Position numbers and translations under genes: made by a program. A DNA stretch of 64,000 nucleotides from Pseudodesulfovibrio nedwellii (GTDB lineage: Bacteria > Desulfobacterota > Desulfovibrionia > Desulfovibrionales > Desulfovibrionaceae), in the NCBI RefSeq assembly GCF_027923765.1, contig NZ_AP026709.1:2599501-2663500 (forward strand). The letters are read 5' to 3'. The notes under the pieces were generated by a model. The model saw only the letters and a list, made by a program, of their open reading frames with translations. It was not told where the DNA came from and did no database searches. Positions 8,818-17,354 of this stretch are shown piece by piece. How positions within the stretch are numbered: position 1 is the stretch's first letter; each line of letters begins with the position of its first letter.

Positions 8818-10794
8818 TTAAAAGCGCTCGTATCCTTCGTCGGAATCCATGGCAATGGCGATACCGGTCGGTTCTGGCATGGCCTCTTTTGTGTGCCGGG
8901 AAGGCGCGGGCAGGGCGTTCGTCCGTCTGGATGTTCTGGTGACAACTGTCGCTGATTTGTTGTGCGATTGTTCATCTACCTTGAAGAAGGACATGGTGGC
9001 TTGAAGAGTCTGTCCTTGCGCAGAAAGCTCTTCGCTTGTGGACGCCATTTCTTCGGATGCAGAGGCATTTTGCTGAATCACCATATCAAGTTGACTGATG
9101 GCCAGGTTGATCTGAGTGGTCCCAGCGTTTTGTTCATTACTTGATGAGGATATTTCCTGTACGAGTGATGCTGTTTTTTCGATGTCCGGGACGAGGGCGT
9201 GGAGCATTTCTTCGGCTTTGTCGGCAATTCTGACACTTGAAGAGGAAAGCTCACTGATCTCTGCCGCAGCTGAACCAGAGCGTTCTGCAAGCTTACGAAC
9301 CTCGGCAGCTACAACGGCAAATCCTTTCCCATGTTCACCGGCTCGGGCAGCTTCGATAGCTGCATTGAGCGCGAGGAGATTGGTCTGGCGGGCGATTTCC
9401 TCAATGATGGAAATCTTTTCAGCAATGCTTTTCATTGCATTAACAGTTTGATTGACTGCGGAACCGCTTTCCTTGGCATCAGCGGCGGCCTTGGTTGCAA
9501 GGGTTTCTGTTTCCGTGGCATTTTCTGCATTTTGGCTGATGTTGGAAGCCATTTGTTCCATGGAAGAAGAGACTTCTTCAATCGAGGCGGCCTGTTCAGT
9601 CGCTCCTTGTGAAAGAGTCTCTGAAGATGCAGACAATTCTTCGCTCCCCGTAGCGACATTGTTGGTAGCGATTTCAACGTCCGCAACTACGGCCCGCAGT
9701 TTCGTGACCATGTCATTCAAGGCTTTTGCCAACATGCCAACTTCGTCTTTCTGGTTTATGTCCAGTGTATTTGTAAAGTCTCCTTCGGACATGTTTTTTG
9801 CAAAGCTGACACCCATGGATATGGGCTTTGTGATGGCTTTAGTAAGGAAGAAGGCAGCCAGAATGCCGAGGATGAGTGCAGTTGCTGCAGTAATGATGCT
9901 CGTGATGTTCGCACTGTGGATATCGTCGAGCATTTTTGCTTTTTGATCAGCACGAGCTGCTCGGCAGATTTCATCCGCTTTTTGGGCGGCGGAAATCATG
10001 TCTTTTTCGGCTTGATTTTGTTGCCTGCTGTCTGTTGCGAATTTGTTCAGTTCCTTGAGGTAATCATCCAAAGCATTTTCGACTTCGCCGATTTGACGAA
10101 TATTGGTTTGATCTTTGAAACGAGATTTTAGCGTTTCGGCTTGTTTAAGGATATTTTTTAGATTTTCACGGCTTTTTTCAAGCGATGAGCTGTCCCGATT
10201 GGCCATGAAGTCCTTTGCGTTCATTCGCGCATTGAGAAATCTTTTGACCATAGCGTTAGCGTCATTTGTCTTTATAAGTTTGTCTTCAAGTATTCGCGAG
10301 GGCGTGTTGTCCGATGCGATAAGCAGGGACAGTTGTTCCTGTTGTTTGGCGCGTAATTCTTCTGTTTTGTCGAGAGCCTTTTGAGCCGCAGCAACCATGC
10401 CCTTCAGAGCCAATATGTTTTTTTCATCAAGTTTTAAATATGTTGCAAAAGCCTTTTCATATTCCTCAGCGGCTTTGGCAACCTGGGCCATTTGATCCTT
10501 GTTTACCTGGTGGTTAAATTTTTTATTTGTAGTTTGCGTTTGATCCTGCATTTTTTTGAGGGTTTCAGCATGCTTTTCCACTGCTTCAGGCGTGTGTTTG
10601 AGCATGAAGTTCTTTTCCTGAATACGGCTTTCGAGAATGAAGCGTACAAGTCGATTGACGTCATCCGCCTTGTCTACGCGATTCTGTACGTTCTGCATTC
10701 CATTGATACCAATAACGGCAACCAAGGCTGTTAAAAGCAGGACGAGTCCGAATCCAAGGCTGAGTTTGATACCGAGTTTTAAATTGTTAAGCAT
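8818..10794 (-). CDS. Methyl-accepting chemotaxis protein with HBM sensor and CheR tether
   Basis: 658 residues. TM1 at about 10-30, a periplasmic HBM-type helical region with ESRIQEKNF and NARMNAKDF modules, TM2 around 305-325, HAMP, then a signalling domain with [21 protein letters not shown]. The last five residues are GYERF, matching the aromatic-x-x-aromatic pattern of CheR-binding pentapeptides (NWETF type), joined by a Pro/Ser-rich linker. GGAGG lies before the ATG. The two neighbouring HBM receptors are probably paralogues, but their sensor domains differ a lot. Confidence 0.95.
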   Translation of the reverse strand: MLNNLKLGIKLSLGFGLVLLLTALVAVIGINGMQNVQNRVDKADDVNRLVRFILESRIQEKNFMLKHTPEAVEKHAETLKKMQDQTQTTNKKFNHQVNKDQMAQVAKAAEEYEKAFATYLKLDEKNILALKGMVAAAQKALDKTEELRAKQQEQLSLLIASDNTPSRILEDKLIKTNDANAMVKRFLNARMNAKDFMANRDSSSLEKSRENLKNILKQAETLKSRFKDQTNIRQIGEVENALDDYLKELNKFATDSRQQNQAEKDMISAAQKADEICRAARADQKAKMLDDIHSANITSIITAATALILGILAAFFLTKAITKPISMGVSFAKNMSEGDFTNTLDINQKDEVGMLAKALNDMVTKLRAVVADVEIATNNVATGSEELSASSETLSQGATEQAASIEEVSSSMEQMASNISQNAENATETETLATKAAADAKESGSAVNQTVNAMKSIAEKISIIEEIARQTNLLALNAAIEAARAGEHGKGFAVVAAEVRKLAERSGSAAAEISELSSSSVRIADKAEEMLHALVPDIEKTASLVQEISSSSNEQNAGTTQINLAISQLDMVIQQNASASEEMASTSEELSAQGQTLQATMSFFKVDEQSHNKSATVVTRTSRRTNALPAPSRHTKEAMPEPTGIAIAMDSDEGYERF

Positions 10795-11072
10795 AAAACC
10801 TCCGAGTATAGTTTCAGGTTGTACAGGAAGGAAAGCGTGACGTATGGGAGGTTGGTCTGTAAACAGAAAAGGTTATAAATATAAGCAGCTTAGTAATAGT
10901 TATTTGATGTGTGCAAAAAAAAGAAAAGTATATTTTTGTGTTCTGGCGAGTGTTTGCATTGAGATACTATGCAAGGGGAGAATCGGTACATTGAAGAGGA
11001 AGGGATTTCCAACTTCTCATGAAATTAATAAGCGTTATTTTATCATTGTTTTTGAGATCAAATTCTATGGAA
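10795..11072. other. Gene-free AT-rich stretch upstream of the second chemoreceptor
   Basis: This gap holds the leader of the minus-strand chemoreceptor (GGAGG just before its ATG). A 106-codon plus-strand frame starting at 10844 has no ribosome site at good spacing and an amino-acid make-up unlike a folded protein, so I do not call it. I see no clear promoter. Confidence 0.5.
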
Positions 11073-11108
11073 AAGAAGGCCCGCTATTAAAGCGGGCCTT
11101 CTTTTTTC
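11073..11108. terminator. Bidirectional terminator below the small ORF
   Basis: A perfect 13-bp stem (11073-11085 with 11091-11103), loop ATTAA, with T runs on the plus-strand side. It lies 10 nt past the stop of the minus-strand small ORF, supporting that ORF as a transcribed gene. Confidence 0.85.
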
Positions 11109-11113
11109 TTTAT

Positions 11114-11314
11114 CTAGGTAGATTTTGGTTTGCTGACTATTTTGTGTACCCAGCGTGTGTCTGACACTCTGTCTGAGACGACGTGTCCACATTCGCGCAG
11201 GTAGCGCATTTTTGCTCCACCATCACCGACAGAATATACTCTTTGCCCGACCGTATGTTGCCTGAGAAAGGTCATTGCGGCTTTCTTGTAGTTCCGTGAA
11301 AATAGTCCGAACAT
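11114..11314 (-). CDS. Small basic protein, unknown function
   Basis: About 66 codons, start ATG at 11314 with AAGGAG five bases upstream (a tandem ATG lies at 11317). The product is basic, rich in Arg, Lys and Val, with no TM or signal peptide and a short Gly-rich turn (VGDGGAKMRYLRECGH). A strong terminator immediately follows. I do not recognise a family. The ribosome site and terminator are the main support. Confidence 0.5.
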   Translation of the reverse strand: MFGLFSRNYKKAAMTFLRQHTVGQRVYSVGDGGAKMRYLRECGHVVSDRVSDTRWVHKIVSKPKST

Positions 11315-11372
11315 CATCTCTCCTTTGGAGTTGAAGAGCATCCCTTTATCACCAACCTTCTGAATGGTCTAT

Positions 11373-11604
11373 CCCTCTCTGGAGGGTGTTTTGGGTTTGA
11401 TATCAGAGGCTCTTGTTGAAGATGTCCTGAAATATCAAGAGCCTCTTTCTTGACTTTCAGGAATGATGGGCCTAGACCACAACCCGCATAGGGGATGAGG
11501 TCCCCCTTGAACCGCTTGATGAGCTGATGACTTCTGCCGTGTGAAGCATGGTGGAAGTGCGTTTGAATTTCATGGGCCACATCCACGGATGTGGCCCTTT
11601 TGTT
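11373..11604 (+). ncRNA. Candidate structured RNA or nhaB leader element
   Basis: The 360-nt gap before nhaB has no convincing gene but several helices: CCCTC/GAGGG (11373-11386), an 11-bp stem 11405-11415 with 11436-11446, AGGGGA/TCCCCT near 11490-11506, an 11-bp stem with three wobbles at about 11531-11557 (CTTCTGCCGTG with CATGGTGGAAG), and a terminator stem 11574-11583 with 11588-11597 followed by a T run. nhaB starts about 100 nt later. This could be a free small RNA or a transcription-terminating leader, perhaps sensing a cation. I could not match it to a known class. Confidence 0.4.
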
Positions 11605-11700
11605 TAGTGTGGATCTGAAGACAAAGTTCGCTGCCCCGTGTGACAGCTTTCTGTTTTTTCAGGTCTGTATGGATAATCTACAGCGTTACTGGAGAATGAA

Positions 11701-13323
11701 ATGGCCCAGCCTTTAGCACGGACTTTTGTCAACATGTTCCTCGGCAATGCCCCGGTGTGGTACAAGCTCACCATCATTGCCTGTCTTGTCTGCAACCCGA
11801 TTATCATGATCACTGCCGGGCCGTTTGTGGCTGGTTGGTTGCTTATTGCAGAATTCATTTTCACCCTGACCATGGCCTTGAAATGCTACCCACTGCCTGC
11901 TGGTGGACTTTTGGCTATCGAAGCCGTTGCCATGGGGCTGACTTCCGCAGAAGTGGTGTATCATGAAGCACACAAGAACTTCGAAGTCATCCTGTTGCTG
12001 ATCTTTATGGTCGCGGGTATTCACTTCATGAAGGACTTTTTGCAGTTCACCTTCACTCGAATTCTCGTGAGGGTGCGTTCCAAAAAGGTCATCGCTTTGT
12101 TATTTTGTTTGGCTGGTGCTTTTTTGTCAGCCTTTCTGGACGCACTGACGGTTACAGCAGTTATCATTGCCGTGGCCTACGGATTTTATAACGTTTATCA
12201 TCGCTTCGCTTCCGGCAAAGGCAGCGGAGATTCTCATAATCTGATTTCCGACGACTCGGTCAAGCAGAAGGACCGTGAAGAATTGCTGGAGTTCCGGGCT
12301 TTTCTGCGGAACTTGATGATGCACGGTGCCGTCGGTACGGCTTTAGGCGGCGTCTGTACGTTGGTTGGTGAGCCTCAGAACCTCTTGATTGCCCATGAGA
12401 TGGGTTGGCATTTTGTTCCATTCATCATCAAGGTTCTGCCTGTGTCCATGCCCGTTCTTGCTGCTGGCCTGTTGACCTGCCTTGCCGTGGAACAGTTCCA
12501 TTTGTTTGGCTATGGCGCACAGTTGCCTGGTAACATTCGTTCATTTCTGTTGGAAACCGCCATTCGTATGGAGGCAGAGCAGGGACAGCGTGGTAAGGTC
12601 AAGTTGGTTATTCAGGCCTTGATCGGTCTTTGGCTCATTTTGGCTCTTGCACTTCATTTGGCCGCGGTTGGCTTGGTTGGTCTGTCTGTGATCGTTCTTT
12701 TGACCTCCATGACTGGTGTCGTTGAAGAAAGTCAGTTGGGACAGGCTTTCGAAGAAGCTTTGCCTTTCACCGCCTTGTTGGTGGTGTTTTTCGCTATTGT
12801 CGGTGTCATCCATTCGCAAAATTTGTTTGCGCCCATTCTCGGCTACGTCTTGAGCATGAAGGGGCAGAGCCAATTGGTTGCCTATTACGCGGCGAACGGT
12901 CTGCTTTCTGCCATTTCGGATAACGTGTTCGTGGCAACGGTATATATCTCCGAGACCAAGCTGCATTTTATCAACATGCTGAACGCAGTTCCCGGTATTG
13001 GGATGAGCGGTCAGGCTTTGATGGAGAAGTTGACGGACGCAAGTCTGGTCAGAGCCGATGTTATCGCCGGTCTGCCTGCCGCCGCAGCCACTCAGGTGCG
13101 GGAACTTATGGTGCATTTTGACAAGTTGGCGGTAGCCATCAACACCGGTACGAACATTCCGTCTGTGGCTACGCCGAACGGCCAGGCTGCATTTTTGTTC
13201 CTGTTGACAAGCGCACTTGCGCCGGTCATCCGTCTGTCGTACGGACGCATGGTTATCCTTGCTTTACCGTACACCATTACGATGTCCCTGACTGGTTTGG
13301 CTGCCGTGTATTATCTGTTGTAA
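11701..13323 (+). CDS. nhaB: Na+/H+ antiporter NhaB
   Basis: 540 residues, the usual NhaB length, with about 12 hydrophobic segments. The N-terminus matches the NhaB pattern ([41 protein letters not shown]), and [33 protein letters not shown] and [18 protein letters not shown] are the conserved transport motifs with Asp residues in membrane helices. It exchanges cytoplasmic Na+ for H+ at the inner membrane. GGAG lies seven bases before the ATG. A terminator-ending structured region lies upstream. The next gene follows after 53 bp without a terminator, so they are probably co-transcribed. Confidence 0.95.
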   Translation: MAQPLARTFVNMFLGNAPVWYKLTIIACLVCNPIIMITAGPFVAGWLLIAEFIFTLTMALKCYPLPAGGLLAIEAVAMGLTSAEVVYHEAHKNFEVILLLIFMVAGIHFMKDFLQFTFTRILVRVRSKKVIALLFCLAGAFLSAFLDALTVTAVIIAVAYGFYNVYHRFASGKGSGDSHNLISDDSVKQKDREELLEFRAFLRNLMMHGAVGTALGGVCTLVGEPQNLLIAHEMGWHFVPFIIKVLPVSMPVLAAGLLTCLAVEQFHLFGYGAQLPGNIRSFLLETAIRMEAEQGQRGKVKLVIQALIGLWLILALALHLAAVGLVGLSVIVLLTSMTGVVEESQLGQAFEEALPFTALLVVFFAIVGVIHSQNLFAPILGYVLSMKGQSQLVAYYAANGLLSAISDNVFVATVYISETKLHFINMLNAVPGIGMSGQALMEKLTDASLVRADVIAGLPAAAATQVRELMVHFDKLAVAINTGTNIPSVATPNGQAAFLFLLTSALAPVIRLSYGRMVILALPYTITMSLTGLAAVYYLL

Positions 13324-13376
13324 AAATCGTCCAATAGCGCGGGGCCGCCCCGAATGTTCAGGGAAAGGAGAGAATT

Positions 13377-14801
13377 ATGAAGAGTATCTCACGATTGATC
13401 GATCATATCATCTCACGGGTGAATGTTAACCTGAAGCCCATTGGTCGGGACGTAGAAAATGCAGTTCGTCAGTCTATTCGGACTGATAAATTGACTAAGT
13501 ACTACGCCTATTATGCCCTTTCCATTGATCATCCCTGGTACTTTCGTTTTCAGGAAAGTAATCTGGGGGGTACGTATTTTCTTGGAAAATGCGAAGTCGA
13601 CCGTTCTGTTGTTCTTATGAGCGACATTCGCGGCGACGAACTCAAGCCCAAAGGGGCGGTCGCGTATTTTAACGGTATGGAAACTGAACTCTATCAGGAT
13701 GAAATTATTCAGGTGGTCAACAGCTTCCTTATCAAGACGTTGGTACACAACCATTCACGAAACTCGGAGATTCCAGAATATTTTCGCATACTCAACACCG
13801 TGGCCATGCATTATTCCAACATTCATGGGACAACCACGGAGGGTGCCTATCTCGGGGCTTTTTCCACGGCAGACCTTTCCGTTTTGCATAACTGTGTTCT
13901 GGGCGATTTTGCGTATGTTCAGGCCGGAGATCTTTCTCGCAAGACAATCCGGTCTGGACGCGTCTGGATACGGAAACAGGGCGAATTCGAATTTGACTAT
14001 GCGCATGATCCTTCAATTATTGACCGGTTTGTGACCTATGACGACGAAGGGCAATTGACCGGCCTTTTTTCGGATTTCCTAAAAGGACGCCGGAGCGATT
14101 TCCTGCCGATGTACGATTCTTTGGCTTTTGAAAGTCCCGTGCCTGTGCCGGACAATGCCTTTTTGAGTCGGTATGCCGTGGTCAAAGACGCGAGTTCTTT
14201 GGGTGATAATTCGTTGGTCGCACAGCGGGCATATCTCGAGAACGCGAAGCTCGGCCATGGGTCCAATGCTCAGGAAAATTGTTTTATCATTGATTCTCAG
14301 CTTGAAGGCTTGGATATCATCGCCCATGGCGGTAAACTTACCTATACAAAACTCGGGAATAAGGTCTTTGTTGGTTTTAATTCTTTCCTACACGGCGAGA
14401 AGTGGAGCGGGATTACCGTGGGAGCCGGGACCATTGTCATGCCACACACCATTATAGACGCCAAGGAGCCTATTACTATTCCCGAAAACTTTATTGTTTG
14501 GGGATATGTTCGGACTCAGGAGGACCTTGAAGTTCATTCAATGAGTTTGGAAGATTTTTCCCAACGGCGGGTTATCAGACTTGGGAATTTGAGTTTTAAG
14601 GGAGATGGTGGTGCCTTCATCGAAGGGTTCCGAGACCGCATTGAGCACATACTGCTGGAAAATGGCGCATATTATGATGGGGAAAGGAGCACTCGAGGAC
14701 ATGCGCAGAGAACGCAAAGTGTTTCCTACAATCTGTTTCAGCCGTATTTGGCAGGCGAAGAGGAGGCAATGTTTCCTGCTATCGTTGTAGGGAGCAGATA
14801 G
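13377..14801 (+). CDS. Left-handed beta-helix (hexapeptide-like) protein, unknown function
   Basis: 474 residues, start with AAAGGAG at good spacing. The middle (about residues 270-370) reads as a hexapeptide-type left-handed beta-helix, with turns such as AVVKDASSLGDNSLV, AYLENAKLGHGSNAQENC and VGAGTIVMPHTII. Such folds are typical of acyl- or nucleotidyl-transferase relatives; no CoA site or partner domain is obvious. The N-terminal 200 residues are unfamiliar. It is downstream of nhaB and ends at a strong terminator, forming a two-gene unit. A carbohydrate-related or scaffold role is possible. Confidence 0.6.
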   Translation: MKSISRLIDHIISRVNVNLKPIGRDVENAVRQSIRTDKLTKYYAYYALSIDHPWYFRFQESNLGGTYFLGKCEVDRSVVLMSDIRGDELKPKGAVAYFNGMETELYQDEIIQVVNSFLIKTLVHNHSRNSEIPEYFRILNTVAMHYSNIHGTTTEGAYLGAFSTADLSVLHNCVLGDFAYVQAGDLSRKTIRSGRVWIRKQGEFEFDYAHDPSIIDRFVTYDDEGQLTGLFSDFLKGRRSDFLPMYDSLAFESPVPVPDNAFLSRYAVVKDASSLGDNSLVAQRAYLENAKLGHGSNAQENCFIIDSQLEGLDIIAHGGKLTYTKLGNKVFVGFNSFLHGEKWSGITVGAGTIVMPHTIIDAKEPITIPENFIVWGYVRTQEDLEVHSMSLEDFSQRRVIRLGNLSFKGDGGAFIEGFRDRIEHILLENGAYYDGERSTRGHAQRTQSVSYNLFQPYLAGEEEAMFPAIVVGSR

Positions 14802-14828
14802 GCCCTATTTGTTTGAATAAAAGATACA

Positions 14829-14862
14829 AGGCTTGCAACAGATCGTTGCAAGCCTTTTTTTG
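14829..14862 (+). terminator. Terminator of the nhaB unit
   Basis: A perfect 11-bp stem (14829-14839 with 14845-14855), loop of five, then seven T. No gene lies between here and 15010. Confidence 0.92.
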
Positions 14863-15010
14863 TAATTTTGAAGAGTGGGAACATGGCAGCATACGTTTTT
14901 TGCGTTGTGTGTTTGAAATGAGATGGGTTTTATGATTAATGTATAGTTAGCAGACAGTGACTAAATCGAGGTGCAAGCACCAATCGGGGATATACTTGAG
15001 GAGGAGTTCC

Positions 15011-15811
15011 ATGCGTAAATTTTTGTTTTGTTTGTGTGTTTTTCTGGTCATGCCTGTGTGTGCGCAGGCTGCGTCGGACATTGTTGCCACGTATACGTAT
15101 TCTGATGGGTCAATGATCACATTGGTGACTCGTGATGCCCATCATGTGCGGATGGATACGTCGCCAACTTCTTACATGCAGTTGTCGGGCGGGAAAGTGT
15201 ATTCCGTGACCTGTGATGAGAGCGGAGCATGTAATGTCATGGACATGGGGCAAATGGCGGGCATGGCAAGTGGTTTTTCCTCCATGTTTGGTGGCGGTGA
15301 TGAGGCTGCCGAAACAGAGTATGATGTTCGGTACGAGAAGACCGGCAGGACAGAAACCGTGGCTGGATACAAGGGTACGGTGTACGAGGCCAAAGTTTAT
15401 GAGGACGGCAAGATCACCAGCCGGGAAGAGATGGTTTTGAGTAACCATTCGAACATCAAGAAGCTTTCCGAGGGATGGATTGCCATTGCCGAGGCTCTGA
15501 CGCAGAGCATGGGTGATTCCTTTGATGATTCCATGGAAGAGGCCAAAAAGATGGGGTATGGTGGTCTGTTGCGGTCTGGCAATGACATGCGGTTGACGAG
15601 TTTGACCGTCAGGAGTCTTGATTCCGCATATTATAAGCTTCCAGCGAACTCTCAACAGGTGCAAATGCAGCAGCCTCCGGCTCAACAGCAGTCGAACAAC
15701 GACATGGGGCTGGAAGATGACGCCAAGGATGTCGGTTACGATGCCAAGGAAGCCACCAAGGATGAGATCAAGTCCGGCCTTCGTGATGCCATCAGCGACA
15801 TGTTCAATTAG
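15011..15811 (+). CDS. Secreted protein, DUF4412-like
   Basis: About 266 residues with a clear Sec signal peptide (short basic start, hydrophobic core, cleavage near AQA-AS). The start at 15011 is set by GAGGAGG just upstream; an earlier in-frame ATG at 14957 would disrupt the signal peptide. The mature part is beta-rich with Asp/Gly turns, a Met/Gly-rich stretch (about 75-100) and a charged helical tail (LEDDAKDVGYDAKEATKDE). It resembles periplasmic DUF4412 proteins, of unknown function. It is a monocistronic unit with its own terminator. Confidence 0.65.
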   Translation: MRKFLFCLCVFLVMPVCAQAASDIVATYTYSDGSMITLVTRDAHHVRMDTSPTSYMQLSGGKVYSVTCDESGACNVMDMGQMAGMASGFSSMFGGGDEAAETEYDVRYEKTGRTETVAGYKGTVYEAKVYEDGKITSREEMVLSNHSNIKKLSEGWIAIAEALTQSMGDSFDDSMEEAKKMGYGGLLRSGNDMRLTSLTVRSLDSAYYKLPANSQQVQMQQPPAQQQSNNDMGLEDDAKDVGYDAKEATKDEIKSGLRDAISDMFN

Positions 15812-15834
15812 ATTTGATTTTTAGATACATTCTA

Positions 15835-15868
15835 AAGTCCTGTGGTGTCATGCCACAGGACTTTTTTG
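15835..15868 (+). terminator. Terminator after the secreted protein
   Basis: A 10-bp perfect stem (15836-15845 with 15853-15862) and T6 tail. Confidence 0.92.
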
Positions 15869-15903
15869 TGTTGTGATCATCCGTTGTCAGTGGACACAAT
15901 CGG

Positions 15904-15932
15904 TTGACCTCTTTGATATTCACATTTATTCC
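15904..15932 (+). promoter_or_regulatory. Candidate sigma-70 promoter of the deo operon
   Basis: TTGACC, a 17-nt spacer, then TATTCC, about 90 nt before the cdd start. The -35 is good and the -10 moderate. No operator-like repeat is obvious. Confidence 0.4.
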
Positions 15933-16023
15933 AATTGTAGCTTGGATGCCCTGTCTAATTGGGGGCGTGAATATGGTGTCAGCCCGAAAGTAAATGGCAT
16001 CTTCTACGTCAAGGAGTGGTATA

Positions 16024-16428
16024 TTGCCTGATATCAAGGAACTCATTCGATTGGCAGCGGAGGCCCGCGATATGGCATATGCTCCGTATTCCAATCATCC
16101 AGTGGGCGTTGCTTTGGTAACGGACACAGGCGATATATACACCGGCTGTAATATTGAAAACGCGGCTTATCCGTTGGGCAATTGTGCGGAACAGTCTGCC
16201 ATAAGCGCCATGGTGCTCGGTGGCGGCAGGGTGATTCGTGAGATCGTGGTCGTTGGACCAACTGAGGCCGTTTGTACTCCGTGCGGCGGTTGTCGTCAGC
16301 GCATCCGTGAATTTTCCACCCCGGACACCATCGTGTATTCCTGCAACAGCGAACGCGTGCTTTTGACCATGACTTTGGATGAATTGCTGCCCCATTCTTT
16401 CGGGCCGGAAAACCTCAACAAATTATGA
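16024..16428 (+). CDS. cdd: Cytidine deaminase
   Basis: About 134 residues, homotetrameric CDA type. Zinc ligands and the catalytic Glu are visible: NCAEQSA and CTPCGGCRQ. It converts (deoxy)cytidine to (deoxy)uridine in pyrimidine salvage. I prefer the TTG at 16024, which has AAGGAG seven bases upstream, over an ATG at 15994 without one. First gene of a cdd-deoC-pdp-deoB operon; its stop overlaps the deoC ATG in ATGA. Confidence 0.93.
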   Translation: MPDIKELIRLAAEARDMAYAPYSNHPVGVALVTDTGDIYTGCNIENAAYPLGNCAEQSAISAMVLGGGRVIREIVVVGPTEAVCTPCGGCRQRIREFSTPDTIVYSCNSERVLLTMTLDELLPHSFGPENLNKL

Positions 16429-17249
16429 AAATGAACGATACATTGAAAAACTTGGTGGCCGAGGCGCAACACATCGTGGCTAATGAAGAGTTTGCTTTAC
16501 GGACCCTTGCCTCTATGGACCTGACGTCTTTGAGCGAAAACGATACTGATGACACGATCAAAGATCTATGCTCTCGCGCTATGTGCTCGGCAGGGCATGT
16601 CGCTGCAGTCTGCGTATATGACAGATTTGTCCCGCTTGCGCTCAAGGAATTGGAAGGTTCGTGTGTCCGCGTAGCAACGGTTTGCAACTTTCCTCATGGC
16701 GGAGCAGATGCGGCCAAGGCTGTTGCCGAGGCCCGCGAACAGGTCAATATGGGTGTGCATGAAGTGGATGTGGTCATGCCATACAAACGGTTCAAGTCCG
16801 GCGACGAAGACACCGCCAGTGCATTGATTGAACAGGTCCGTGTGGTTTGTGGTGAAGATGTCAAACTCAAGGTCATACTTGAAACAAGTCAGCTCCAGTC
16901 CTTACGCATTATTGAAGCCGCTAGTCGAGCCGCTATCGAGGCTGGTGCCGATTTCATCAAGACTTCCACCGGCAAGGTGCCGGGTGGGGCAACACTTGAA
17001 GTCGCTGCCGTCATGCTCTCTGTCATTAAGGAAATGCAGCCCAACACCAATCGAACCCTCGGTTTCAAGCCCTCAGGCGGCCTTAAAACCGTGTCAGACA
17101 GCGCTGGATTTCTTTACCTTGCCGATCAGATCATGGGGCAGGGCTGGGCCACTCCTCAAACCCTTCGTTTCGGAGCCAGTGGCATCCTCAATGATGTCCT
17201 TAAGGAACTCAACTTGAACAGTGTCCCTAACGAAAAACACGACTACTAA
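16425..17249 (+). CDS. deoC: Deoxyribose-phosphate aldolase
   Basis: About 274 residues, class I aldolase with a TIM barrel. The Schiff-base Lys is in DFIKTSTGKV, and EVDVVMPYK and GFKPSGGLKT carry other active-site residues. It splits deoxyribose-5-phosphate into acetaldehyde and glyceraldehyde-3-phosphate, the exit of the salvage route. It overlaps cdd by four bases, so translation is likely coupled. The length is slightly above the 220-260 usual for the family. Confidence 0.94.
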   Translation: MKMNDTLKNLVAEAQHIVANEEFALRTLASMDLTSLSENDTDDTIKDLCSRAMCSAGHVAAVCVYDRFVPLALKELEGSCVRVATVCNFPHGGADAAKAVAEAREQVNMGVHEVDVVMPYKRFKSGDEDTASALIEQVRVVCGEDVKLKVILETSQLQSLRIIEAASRAAIEAGADFIKTSTGKVPGGATLEVAAVMLSVIKEMQPNTNRTLGFKPSGGLKTVSDSAGFLYLADQIMGQGWATPQTLRFGASGILNDVLKELNLNSVPNEKHDY

Positions 17250-17299
17250 AAACTCGTCAACACAACGAATAAAAAAACAAACTCCCTCCCTCATCCAAT

Positions 17300-17340
17300 C
17301 AGCGCGAATGCGCTCACAAAAAGTTGAGGAAAAGGATGGG
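17300..17340 (-). repeat. Dispersed intergenic repeat, copy B
   Basis: Read on the minus strand it contains CCTCAACTTTTTGTG followed by an AGCGC/GCGCT hairpin. Related copies are at 25174-25215 (minus) and 34009-34050 (plus). It occupies the 105-bp gap between deoC and pdp, inside the operon. Confidence 0.6.
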
Positions 17341-17354
17341 ATAGGCGCCTCCCC

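Noticed and set aside
10930-10965. Second sigma-54 site (TGGCGA...TTTGCAT) near 10943
   Set aside because: The spacing between GG and GC is one base short and no plus-strand gene follows.
10844-11164. 106-codon frame in the gap before the small ORF
   Set aside because: A GGAG lies directly against the ATG without proper spacing; the composition is random-looking and it runs through a strong terminator into a better minus-strand gene.
11373-11604. 6S RNA or signal recognition particle RNA
   Set aside because: I could not find a long closing stem with a central bubble, nor the GGUCAGGUCCGGAAGGAAGC-like core of SRP RNA.
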